A DNA stretch of 64,000 nucleotides from UBA7657 sp049652985 (GTDB lineage: Bacteria > Pseudomonadota > Alphaproteobacteria > Micavibrionales > Micavibrionaceae): the NCBI GenBank assembly GCA_049652985.1, contig JBASFK010000004.1:283601-347600 (forward strand). The letters run 5' to 3'. A program made the position numbers and the translations under genes. A model generated the notes under the pieces. It saw only the letters and a program-made list of their open reading frames with translations. It was not told the origin of the DNA and did not search any database. Positions 27,321 to 34,936 of this stretch are shown piece by piece (the stretch's first letter is position 1; the number at the start of each line of letters is the position of its first letter).

Positions 27321-28748
27321 ATGAAACAGCTTTTCCGCAAAAAAGACGTTGCCAATAACGACAACGGCCCTTGCCTTAAACGGGTTCTCAGCGCGTTCGA
27401 CCTGACTCTGCTCGGCATCGGCGCCATCATCGGCACGGGAATTTTCGTACTCACCGGCGTTGCAGCGGCGACGCAGGCAGGGCCCGCAGTCGTGCTCTCC
27501 TTTATCGTCTCCGGTGCGGCCTGCACCTTCGCGGCGCTGGCTTACTCCGAGCTTGCCGCCAGTGTCGGCGGCTGCGGCAGCGCCTATGGTTATTCCTACG
27601 CTGCTTTCGGCGAGTTGATCGCCTGGATCATCGGCTGGGATCTTATCCTTGAATACGGCGTCGCGGTCGCGGCGGTGGCCAATGGCTGGTCGGGATATTT
27701 CAACAATGCGCTGGTCGCCATCGGCTATGGCTTGCCGGAATATCTGACCAAGGGGCCGTGGGCTATCGACCCGGTGACGAAACTGCCCGATGGCGGTCTC
27801 ATGAATCTCCCCGCCATTGCCATTATCCTGATCCTGATGGTGCTTCTAATCGTTGGCATCAAGGAAGCATCGCGCATTAACGCCGCGATGGTGTTCGTGA
27901 AGCTGCTGACAATCACGGTCTTTATCGCCGTCGCCATCTTCCACATCAACCCGGAAAACTGGTCGCCCTTCATGCCATTCGGATGGTTCGGGCATGATGC
28001 GAACGGTCATCCTATCGGCGTCCTCGCCGGCGCATCGCTCGTGTTCTTCGCCTATGTCGGGTTCGATGCGGTCTCGACGGCTGTTGAGGAATCAAAAGAC
28101 CCGCAGCGCGACGTGCCCATTGGCATTATCGCCTCGCTCGTCTTCTGCACCATCATATATATAGTCGTCTCTGGCCTGCTGACCGGCATTCTTCCTTACC
28201 CTGAACTCAATGTGTCCTTCCCTGTTGCGCACGCGCTGATGGAAGTGGGCGTGACCTGGGCCTCGGCGCTGGTCGCCACCGGCGTTATCACCGGCCTGAC
28301 GACCGTGATGCTCGTGCTGTATTACGGCCTGACACGTATCATTCTCGCCATCTCGCGCGACGGCCTTATCTCTCCGTTCTTCGCGCGCATCAGCGAGAAA
28401 ACTCACACGCCCATCCGCACGACGGTTTTATGCGGCGTGCTGATGGCGCTCATGGCGGGTTTTTTGCCGTTCCAGGCGCTGGCTGAACTGGTGAATATCG
28501 GCACGCTCGCCGCGTTCGTCCTTGTCTGCTTCGGGGTGATTATCCTGCGCGTTACACGTCCCGACATGCCGCGTCCGTTCAAGATGCCGTTCGGTCTCGT
28601 GCTGCCGATTCTGGGTGTGCTCTCTTGCGGCGCATTAATCGCCTTCCTGCCGTGGCACACGCATGTTCGATTCGTTGTCTGGCTCGCGGTCGGGATTGTG
28701 CTGTATTTCGCTTACTCCTACCGCCACAGCAAACTCGCGAAAAGCTAG
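27321..28748 (+). CDS. APC-superfamily amino-acid permease
   Basis: This 475-residue, multi-spanning cytoplasmic-membrane transporter is of the cationic amino-acid transporter/YfnA type. The first membrane segment has the substrate-binding GIGAIIGTGIFVLTG signature, and about 12 segments follow, with FFAYVGFDAVSTAVEESKDP conserved in the middle. I start at the ATG at 27321, where an AGGGGAT ribosome-binding site precedes; an upstream in-frame ATG at 27288 lacks one. Substrate cannot be fixed from sequence. Confidence 0.9.
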   Translation: MKQLFRKKDVANNDNGPCLKRVLSAFDLTLLGIGAIIGTGIFVLTGVAAATQAGPAVVLSFIVSGAACTFAALAYSELAASVGGCGSAYGYSYAAFGELIAWIIGWDLILEYGVAVAAVANGWSGYFNNALVAIGYGLPEYLTKGPWAIDPVTKLPDGGLMNLPAIAIILILMVLLIVGIKEASRINAAMVFVKLLTITVFIAVAIFHINPENWSPFMPFGWFGHDANGHPIGVLAGASLVFFAYVGFDAVSTAVEESKDPQRDVPIGIIASLVFCTIIYIVVSGLLTGILPYPELNVSFPVAHALMEVGVTWASALVATGVITGLTTVMLVLYYGLTRIILAISRDGLISPFFARISEKTHTPIRTTVLCGVLMALMAGFLPFQALAELVNIGTLAAFVLVCFGVIILRVTRPDMPRPFKMPFGLVLPILGVLSCGALIAFLPWHTHVRFVVWLAVGIVLYFAYSYRHSKLAKS

Positions 28749-28764
28749 CGCAAAACATTCGATT

Positions 28765-28793
28765 TGACTGATTTCCCAATATTGTGTAAAACG
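28765..28793 (+). promoter_or_regulatory. Sigma-70-like promoter of edd-eda
   Basis: TTGACT at 28765-28770 is followed after 17 bases by TAAAAC at 28788-28793. The predicted start is about 28800, inside the inverted repeat at 28797, so a regulator bound there would block it. Confidence 0.6.
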
Positions 28794-28796
28794 CAA

Positions 28797-28814
28797 CGTT
28801 AACATAATAACGTC
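28797..28814. promoter_or_regulatory. Operator-like perfect inverted repeat before edd
   Basis: ACGTTA, a six-base spacer (ACATAA), then TAACGT form a perfect dyad directly after the predicted -10 and 15 bases before the edd ATG. The geometry suits a dimeric repressor of Entner-Doudoroff genes (GntR- or RpiR/HexR-type families are known regulators of this pathway). No regulator gene is adjacent. Confidence 0.5.
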
Positions 28815-28828
28815 TGGGAAATGAGAAA

Positions 28829-30781
28829 ATGATCCATCCGGTCATCGAAGAAGTTACGCGTGATATCAGAATAAGAAGCACAGTAAAGCGGGCCTGGTAC
28901 CTCGACCAGACCAATGAACAAAGACGGAAGTTCGAATCGAATGAACTCGGCCCGCGCGGCCGGGCGGATGGCTGCAGCAACTGCGCGCATTCTTTTGCCG
29001 CCGCAGCCAATGATGAAAAAAAGATGATCATGTCCGGCGCGTGCACTCTGGCGATGATCGATTCCGGCAACGAAGAGATTTCCTCGGGCCAGCCTTACGA
29101 AGCATATCGCGCAATCATCAGGGATGAGGCGAAGATATACGGCGCGGTGGCGAAGGTTGCCGGCGGCGTTCCCGCCATGTGCGATGGCGTGACGCAAGGC
29201 TTCGACGGCATGGAATTATCCTTGTTCAGCCGCAATACCGTGGCGCAGTCGACTGTGGTTTCTCTCGCGGTCAACACGCATGACGGTGTTTTTATTCTGG
29301 GCGAATGCGACAAGATTTTCCCGGGCCTGGTGATGGGTGTGACGGCTTTCGGTCATCTGCCTGTCATCTCGATCCCCAGCGGCCCCATGAAAACCGGCAT
29401 TTCCAACGCGAAAAAAAACGAGGTGCGGCAAAAATTCAAGAAAAACGAGGTCGGCGAGAGAGAATTGCAGATGTCCGAAAATCAATCCTACCATTCGCCT
29501 GGCGTCTGTACTTTTTTTGGCACGGCCAACACCAACAAGGCGGTGGCCGAGGCGATGGGGCTGGTGCTTCCCGGCTCGTCTTTTGTTAATCCCACCAATC
29601 CATTGCGCGATGCGCTGACGCGCGACTCGGTCAGAAGAATGGCGCAAGGCGAGATCGACCCGCTGATGGACATCATTGACGAGCGCAGCTTCGTCAATGC
29701 CATGGTCGTGCTGATGGCCATGGGCGGCTCCACTAACCACACGATGCATATCCCGGCCATGGCTGCGCAATTCGGCATCGATATAAATTGGGATGACATG
29801 GACCGGATTTCTTCCGTGGTTCCGCTGATCGCAAAAATCTATCCCAACGGCAAGGCAGACATTAATGACTTCCGCGAGGCGGGCGGCATGGCCGTTATCA
29901 TCAGAAACCTGCTCGATGCCGGTTTGCTGCATGAAGATGTGAACACCGTGGCCGGTCATGGGCTGGAACGTTATACGCAAACGCCGGTTCTTGATGTCGA
30001 TACTGTGAAATGGACTTCGGATATCCCGGAACGCCTCGACACGGAAAACCCCGACACGGATATTATCCGCAAAGTGGATTCTCCCTTTGCTCCCGACGGC
30101 GGCATTAAACTGGTCCAAGGCACTTTAGGGCGTGCTGTTATTAAAACCTCGGCGGTCAAGGATGAGCACCGCGTCATTAAGGGATTTGCGAGCATATTCG
30201 ATACACAAAAACAATTTCACCGCGCCTTTGAGGCATGGCAAAAGAAAACTTCCGGCGCAGAATTGAACGAAGAAGAAAAAATCCTTGCCGCAAAGCTGGA
30301 TAAGGAAAGCGTCGTCGTCGTCCTGCGTGGCCAGAGCGCAAGGCACAACGGCATGCCTGAACTGCACGGCCTGATCAATCCGCTTGATATTATGCAGAAG
30401 ACGGGAAAGAGAGTCGCGCTGATTACCGACGGTCGGCTCTCCGGTGCGTCGGGGGCTGTTCTGGCCGCCATCAATTTACACGACCAGAATCTATTCAGGA
30501 TCCACGACAATGATGAACTCATAATAGACAGTATTACCGGAAAAATCGACATTGATCTGGACGAAGTCAACTGGCTTGGACGCGAACCGACGAACAAAAA
30601 TAGAATTAGGGATGCCGATCAATACGGCATCGGTCGCCAGTTCTTTTTTGCGGAACGCACATATATAAGCTCACCCGAAAAAGGATGCATCATGCCGCTG
30701 CCGCCGATTCCGGAATATTTCCAGCTAAGATTTAAACCATACATTTTTGAATCACCTGAGCCAGTAGGGGTAACTCAATGA
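28829..30781 (+). CDS. edd: 6-phosphogluconate dehydratase
   Basis: Edd converts 6-phosphogluconate to 2-keto-3-deoxy-6-phosphogluconate, the first committed Entner-Doudoroff step, using an iron-sulfur cluster. The 650 residues align along the whole E. coli-type sequence, with GGVPAMCDGVTQG (Cys118), GVCTFFGTANTNKAV (Cys227), GGSTNHTMH and LVTDGRLSGASG-like LITDGRLSGASG. The N-terminal GCSNCAHSFAA differs from the usual GNLAHG form. A promoter and operator-like palindrome lie upstream, and the stop overlaps the eda start by four bases. Confidence 0.96.
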   Translation: MIHPVIEEVTRDIRIRSTVKRAWYLDQTNEQRRKFESNELGPRGRADGCSNCAHSFAAAANDEKKMIMSGACTLAMIDSGNEEISSGQPYEAYRAIIRDEAKIYGAVAKVAGGVPAMCDGVTQGFDGMELSLFSRNTVAQSTVVSLAVNTHDGVFILGECDKIFPGLVMGVTAFGHLPVISIPSGPMKTGISNAKKNEVRQKFKKNEVGERELQMSENQSYHSPGVCTFFGTANTNKAVAEAMGLVLPGSSFVNPTNPLRDALTRDSVRRMAQGEIDPLMDIIDERSFVNAMVVLMAMGGSTNHTMHIPAMAAQFGIDINWDDMDRISSVVPLIAKIYPNGKADINDFREAGGMAVIIRNLLDAGLLHEDVNTVAGHGLERYTQTPVLDVDTVKWTSDIPERLDTENPDTDIIRKVDSPFAPDGGIKLVQGTLGRAVIKTSAVKDEHRVIKGFASIFDTQKQFHRAFEAWQKKTSGAELNEEEKILAAKLDKESVVVVLRGQSARHNGMPELHGLINPLDIMQKTGKRVALITDGRLSGASGAVLAAINLHDQNLFRIHDNDELIIDSITGKIDIDLDEVNWLGREPTNKNRIRDADQYGIGRQFFFAERTYISSPEKGCIMPLPPIPEYFQLRFKPYIFESPEPVGVTQ

Positions 30782-31659
30782 AAATTCCTTTTAACGACGT
30801 AGTTAAATTTACTGAAACCGAAAAGCGGACGGCTGATATTCTACGCCAGTCGCCCATTGTGCCCCTAATTGGCATCGATGAAGAGGACCGGTTCGAAGAT
30901 TTGATCGAAGCCGCGATCGCGGCAAGCCCGGAAGGCTTGGTCCCCGCGATTGAAGTGCTGCTTCGCAATGAAAAGGCAATTGATCAGGGCCTTGCCAGGC
31001 TTGCCGAACTGAAAAAACAATTTGGCGACCGGGTTCACATCCTTGCCGGCAGCATCATTAAGCCTGAAGATGTCGAAAGAGTTGCGGCTGCCAGTCTCGA
31101 CGGTCTTGTGTCCGGCGGTTACAGCAAGCGCGTGGCAGACGCCGCCTTGCAGAAGGGCATGCCTTATCTTCCGGGCTTCATGACGCTGGATGAAGTTAAA
31201 ATGGCCCATGAAAAAGGCCTGACACTGATCAAGCTGTTCCCCGCGCGCAGCCCGGACGTCAAGTCTATTACAGCGCCTTTATCAAGGACGGGCGTTCAGT
31301 TTGTCGAAAATACATCGGAGAATGCCGCGGTAAGAGTTTGCGGTACGGCGACGGAAGTTCTTGCTGCATGGGAAGAGGGCGCGGAAAAAGTGATACTCAT
31401 TCCCGCTGAAACGGAGTGGCCCGAGACTATGGCTTATCTGTTGGCAAACGGCATGCAGGCCTGCTGCACCGGCGGCGTCACGGCTGAAAACTTGGCGGAA
31501 TTTTCAAAAGAGCCTGCAATTACTGGCGTCGGTGCAAGCTTTATTACCGGCAAGGCCGACAAGAAGAATTTCCGGGAGTCGGTAAGGCAGAATCTTTCTG
31601 CTGCGATTTCCAACTGGTCAAATACCCCGGCTCCTGAAGCGCCAAGATTAGAAAAATAA
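30778..31659 (+). CDS. eda: KDPG aldolase with an insertion
   Basis: Eda splits 2-keto-3-deoxy-6-phosphogluconate to pyruvate and glyceraldehyde 3-phosphate. The family core is visible: SPIVPLIGID, the catalytic Glu59 in PAIEVLLR, the Schiff-base Lys152 in LIKLFPA and the TGGV phosphate loop at 231-234. The protein is 293 residues where a typical Eda has about 200. About 50 extra residues sit between the lysine motif and TGGV, and a Pro-rich tail is added. It is coupled to edd by an ATGA overlap. Function is very likely; the insertion is unexplained. Confidence 0.92.
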   Translation: MKIPFNDVVKFTETEKRTADILRQSPIVPLIGIDEEDRFEDLIEAAIAASPEGLVPAIEVLLRNEKAIDQGLARLAELKKQFGDRVHILAGSIIKPEDVERVAAASLDGLVSGGYSKRVADAALQKGMPYLPGFMTLDEVKMAHEKGLTLIKLFPARSPDVKSITAPLSRTGVQFVENTSENAAVRVCGTATEVLAAWEEGAEKVILIPAETEWPETMAYLLANGMQACCTGGVTAENLAEFSKEPAITGVGASFITGKADKKNFRESVRQNLSAAISNWSNTPAPEAPRLEK

Positions 31660-31681
31660 AAGACAGTTTTTCCGGAAGCAA

Positions 31682-31756
<75 letters not shown>

Positions 31757-31839
31757 TTATTCCTTGGGTGAGACCGCAAAATATAGTGATTTCGCCGCCT
31801 GATGCAAGCGTAAAGTAGGCCTGAATTTAAAGGGTTTTC

Positions 31840-32124
31840 CTAGAAAAGCTCGCCGACTTTGACCAGCGGGACGCTGTAGCCGAGGGGTTCCTGGTTCGGG
31901 AACAGGGAGTAGATGATGACGTTCGGGCTCTTCTCGACCGGGTAGGTCATGTTCTCCGGTACTTCATAGTGCATCAGTTCGTTCGTCTCTTCGTCGCCGC
32001 CATAGATCAGCATGAACAGGCGCTGGTCGCGATAAAACTCCACGCGCTTGACAACATGCGGCAGGGGCTTGTCACTGACAAGCATCACACCTCCATCATG
32101 TAATATGCCAAGCTCGATATTCAT
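31840..32124 (-). CDS. Hypothetical protein, 94 residues
   Basis: I do not recognise this small acidic protein. It reads as mostly beta strands (MNIELGILHDGGVMLVSDK, then FYRDQRLFMLIYGGDEE, then SPNVIIYSLFPNQEPLG). There is no signal peptide or membrane segment. It starts two bases after the stop of the upstream small gene at 32127-32429, so the two form a bicistronic unit between tRNA-Gly and the divergent deacylase gene. Confidence 0.7.
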   Translation of the reverse strand: MNIELGILHDGGVMLVSDKPLPHVVKRVEFYRDQRLFMLIYGGDEETNELMHYEVPENMTYPVEKSPNVIIYSLFPNQEPLGYSVPLVKVGELF

Positions 32125-32126
32125 GT

Positions 32127-32429
32127 TTATACTTTGGGTCCGTTGTTGCCCGTTTTAGGTGCGCCTGGTTTCGGGTGGTCCGGCGCCGACAGATTAAATT
32201 CTCTCGTGATACGCGGGCCGAGTTCCTTCTTCAGCATGTCACAAGGGCTGCCGTCCGCGATCACCCACTTGTCGTAGCCCTCAGGCGTCATACCGGTCTT
32301 GTTGTCAAAACCGGAAGCCAGTCTTTCTCCCATCTGTTGGTTCGAGAGGACGGAGTTGTCGCCGTGAGTCTCGACGATCTCAGCCTTGCAGGCTTCCCAG
32401 CTCGTAATGTTATTATTGTCGTCAGCCAT
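32127..32429 (-). CDS. Hypothetical protein, 100 residues
   Basis: This hydrophilic protein has no family I recognise. It begins MADDNNNITSWEACKAEIVE and ends in a Pro/Gly/Lys-rich tail (GAPKTGNNGPKV). The start is the ATG at 32429 because a GTGGGGA ribosome-binding site lies just upstream; an in-frame ATG at 32444 would add five residues. It is the first gene of a two-gene unit with the 94-residue protein. Confidence 0.68.
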   Translation of the reverse strand: MADDNNNITSWEACKAEIVETHGDNSVLSNQQMGERLASGFDNKTGMTPEGYDKWVIADGSPCDMLKKELGPRITREFNLSAPDHPKPGAPKTGNNGPKV

Positions 32430-32553
32430 AAATTCCCCACACACATAACGCAGTCTTTTTTCGCCTCCAATGGTAAGTTAAAAAGGTTAAAAAAAGCTTA
32501 GGCTTCCCACCAGCAATCCTTGATTTTATTGCGTTTTCTTGCCATAACGGGGT

Positions 32554-33096
32554 ATGGAAAAATCGTTAAAACCATTGCAGGCAAGGGACTTGCCGACCAC
32601 GCCTGCGGCATTGCTGGCGCTGCTGGATGATTTGGGCATTTCCTGTAAAACCTACAGCCATCCGCCCATTTTCACGGTCGCCGAGGGGGCCCACCTGAAA
32701 GAGGCGATTCCCGGCCTTCACTGCCGCAACCTTTTCCTCCGCGATAAAAAAGGCGTCATGTATCTCGTGGTTGTCGCCAACGAAACCAAGGTCGATTTAA
32801 AGAATCTGGAGAAACTGCTGGGCGCGGCGCGGCTCTCGTTTGGCTCGCCTGAACGGCTCTGGACGCATCTCGGTATCACGCCGGGCTCCGTCTGCCCCTT
32901 CGCCGCGCTCAACGACAAAAACCACGAGGTCACGGTGATCCTGGACGAATACATGATGCGGGCCGACACGGTCTGCTACCACCCGCTGGACAACGCCCAG
33001 ACCATCGGCCTGACGCCCGCGGACCTTTTGAAGTTCTTTGCCCATACTGGCCATGTCCCGAAAATCCTTGATCTTTCGGGTGATGCCCCTACATAG
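32554..33096 (+). CDS. YbaK/ProX-type aminoacyl-tRNA deacylase
   Basis: This stand-alone editing protein is of the INS/ProXp superfamily, which hydrolyses mischarged tRNAs such as Ala-tRNA(Pro) or Cys-tRNA(Pro). At 180 residues it has the N-terminal TYSHPPIFTVAEGAHL, the central HCRNLFLRDKKG and SFGSPERLWTHLGITPGSV, and the C-terminal NAQTIGLTPADLLKF, matching the PrdX/ProXp-ala group rather than short YbaK. The exact mischarged substrate is uncertain. It is the first gene of a run with cnoX, a Lon-N domain gene, UPF0434 and leuA. Confidence 0.88.
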   Translation: MEKSLKPLQARDLPTTPAALLALLDDLGISCKTYSHPPIFTVAEGAHLKEAIPGLHCRNLFLRDKKGVMYLVVVANETKVDLKNLEKLLGAARLSFGSPERLWTHLGITPGSVCPFAALNDKNHEVTVILDEYMMRADTVCYHPLDNAQTIGLTPADLLKFFAHTGHVPKILDLSGDAPT

Positions 33097-33126
33097 TGAA
33101 GCGGATTTAAACGCAAAGGACCATGA

Positions 33127-34068
33127 ATGCTTTTTGGCAAGAATAAAGCGGAAAACCCGCCGCAACCCGCGCCCCAGCAGGCTGGTGGCCCGCACGTATT
33201 CGACGCCGGCTCCGCCGATTTCGAACAAAAAGTCCTCGCGGCCTCTATGGAGCGCCCGGTCATTGTCGATTTCTGGGCGCCGTGGTGCGGGCCGTGCAAG
33301 CAGCTTGGTCCCATCCTTGAAAAAGTGGTCAACGCCGCGAATGGCGCGGTTCTCATGGCAAAAATCGATATAGACCAGAACCAGGAACTTGCCGCCGCGC
33401 TCCGCATTCAATCCATCCCGACCGTCTACGCATTTTTCCAGGGCCGCCCGGTGGATGCATTCCAGGGCGCGGTGCCCGAGAGCCAGATCAAGGCATTCAT
33501 CGATAAACTTCTGCAATTGGCAAAACAGAATGCGCCGGATGCGATCGATATCCCCGAGGCGCTGAAAGGCGCGGCGCTGGAAATCGCGAACGGCGATTTC
33601 CAGACCGCGCAGGCGATCTACGCGCATATCCTCACGCAGGACCCGCAGAACGTTCAGGCCTATGTCGGATTGGTGCGCGCAGTCATCGCGGGCGGCGATT
33701 TGAAACAGGCGGAGCAGCTCGTGCAGAACGCGCCGCCGGAAATTGTAAAACACCCGACATTCGGCGAGGCAAAAACCGCGCTCGAGCTTGCACAGAAAAA
33801 ACCGGCCGGGCCGCTTGATGGTCTTAAGAAAAAACTGGAATCCGATCCAAACGACCATCAGCTCCGCTTCGATCTGGCATCGGCGCAATTCGCCGACGGC
33901 AGCCGCGAAGAGGCCATCGAAAACCTTCTCGAAATCGTCCGCCGAAACAGGGGCTGGGACGAAGAAGCGGCAAGGAAACAGCTGGTGCGGTTCTTCGAGG
34001 CCATGGGCCACGCCGACCCGCTGACCGTGGAGAGCCGTAAAAAGCTTTCCTCCATACTTTTTTCCTGA
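33127..34068 (+). CDS. CnoX/YbbN-type thioredoxin-TPR protein
   Basis: The 313 residues join an N-terminal thioredoxin fold (active site Cys54-Gly-Pro-Cys57 in FWAPWCGPCKQL) to a C-terminal TPR-like helical region from about residue 135. CnoX proteins act as redox-linked co-chaperones of GroEL and protect substrates from oxidation. E. coli YbbN has SxxC; this one retains both cysteines, as in many alphaproteobacteria. It is followed after 24 bases by the Lon-N domain gene. The start ATG at 33127 was preferred over one four bases earlier that is out of frame. Confidence 0.9.
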   Translation: MLFGKNKAENPPQPAPQQAGGPHVFDAGSADFEQKVLAASMERPVIVDFWAPWCGPCKQLGPILEKVVNAANGAVLMAKIDIDQNQELAAALRIQSIPTVYAFFQGRPVDAFQGAVPESQIKAFIDKLLQLAKQNAPDAIDIPEALKGAALEIANGDFQTAQAIYAHILTQDPQNVQAYVGLVRAVIAGGDLKQAEQLVQNAPPEIVKHPTFGEAKTALELAQKKPAGPLDGLKKKLESDPNDHQLRFDLASAQFADGSREEAIENLLEIVRRNRGWDEEAARKQLVRFFEAMGHADPLTVESRKKLSSILFS

Positions 34069-34092
34069 AAAATATGGCTTAGATTGTTCAGC

Positions 34093-34740
34093 ATGGAACA
34101 GAACCCTTACGCCCCGGACTTTAAAGGCCTGCCGGAAACCCTCCCGGTTTTCCCGCTTTCGGGCGTTCTGCTCCTGCCCATGGGCAACCTTCCCTTGAAT
34201 ATCTTCGAAAAGCGCTACCTGAAAATGGTCGGGGATGCCCTGGGCGGCAACCGGCTGATCGGCATGATCCAGCCCCGGGCCGAGGGCGAAACAGCGCTCT
34301 ACGATATCGGCTGTGCCGGGAAGATCACTGAATTCCGCGAGACGGGCGACGGGCGCTATGTGATCACGCTCACAGGCATCAGCCGTTTTAAAATCGCCGA
34401 GGAATTAAAAACAGCCACACCCTACAGGCAGGTGCGCCCGGACTGGGAAGCTTATAAAAATGACCTCGAGCCTTCATCCTGCCTCGACCTCGACCGCGCG
34501 AAACTGAACATTCTGTTGCAATCTTATTTTTCCGCGCAGGAAATGAAATGCGACTGGAAAGCGGTAGAGAAAGCGCCCGACGGCCGGCTGGTGACATGCC
34601 TTGCTATGGTCTGTCCCTTCGAGCCTAAGGAAAAACAGGCCCTGCTGGAGGCCCCGTGTTGCAAAACCCGCGCTGAGGCCTTCATGACCATGCTGGAAAT
34701 GGCGGTCAAGGCGCGCAAGGAATGCGGTAGTTGCCATTAA
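34093..34740 (+). CDS. Lon N-terminal (substrate-binding) domain protein
   Basis: This 215-residue protein consists only of the LON substrate-binding domain without ATPase or peptidase parts. The family patterns LPVFPLSGVLLLPMGNLPLN and FEKRYLKMVGDAL are at the N-terminus, and GCAGKITEFRETGDGRYVI follows. The start is the ATG at 34093; a TTG three codons earlier is in frame. Such proteins are common in alphaproteobacteria, usually next to a thioredoxin-TPR gene as here. Their role is not established. Confidence 0.9.
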   Translation: MEQNPYAPDFKGLPETLPVFPLSGVLLLPMGNLPLNIFEKRYLKMVGDALGGNRLIGMIQPRAEGETALYDIGCAGKITEFRETGDGRYVITLTGISRFKIAEELKTATPYRQVRPDWEAYKNDLEPSSCLDLDRAKLNILLQSYFSAQEMKCDWKAVEKAPDGRLVTCLAMVCPFEPKEKQALLEAPCCKTRAEAFMTMLEMAVKARKECGSCH

Positions 34741-34768
34741 TTTCAAAACCCCTTAAAACTACCCACCT

Positions 34769-34936
34769 ATGGATATAGACCCGAAATTGCTGGAAGTATT
34801 GGTCTGCCCGCTGACCAAATCGCCCCTGCGTTATGACCGCGCGGCGCAGGAACTTGTCTCCGACCAGGCGAAACTGGCTTACCCGGTCCGGGACGGTATT
34901 CCGATCATGCTGGTCGATGAGGCAAGACAGATATGA
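34769..34936 (+). CDS. UPF0434/YcaR-like (Trm112-type) small protein
   Basis: The frame encodes 55 residues: MDIDPKLLEVLVCPLTKSPL, then RYDRAAQELVSDQAKLAYPV, then RDGIPIMLVDEARQI. The VCPLTKSPL motif and the DGIPIML end are the pattern of UPF0434 proteins, a Trm112-like family whose zinc-binding cysteines are often reduced, as here. The stop overlaps the leuA start by four bases (ATGA), so it is translationally coupled. The same arrangement after a Lon-N domain gene is frequent in alphaproteobacteria. Confidence 0.88.
   Translation: MDIDPKLLEVLVCPLTKSPLRYDRAAQELVSDQAKLAYPVRDGIPIMLVDEARQI

Noticed and set aside
32797..34011. 404-codon minus-strand open frame opposite the deacylase and CnoX genes
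   Set aside because: Both genes beneath it have clear domains; the frame reflects third-position GC bias on the opposite strand.
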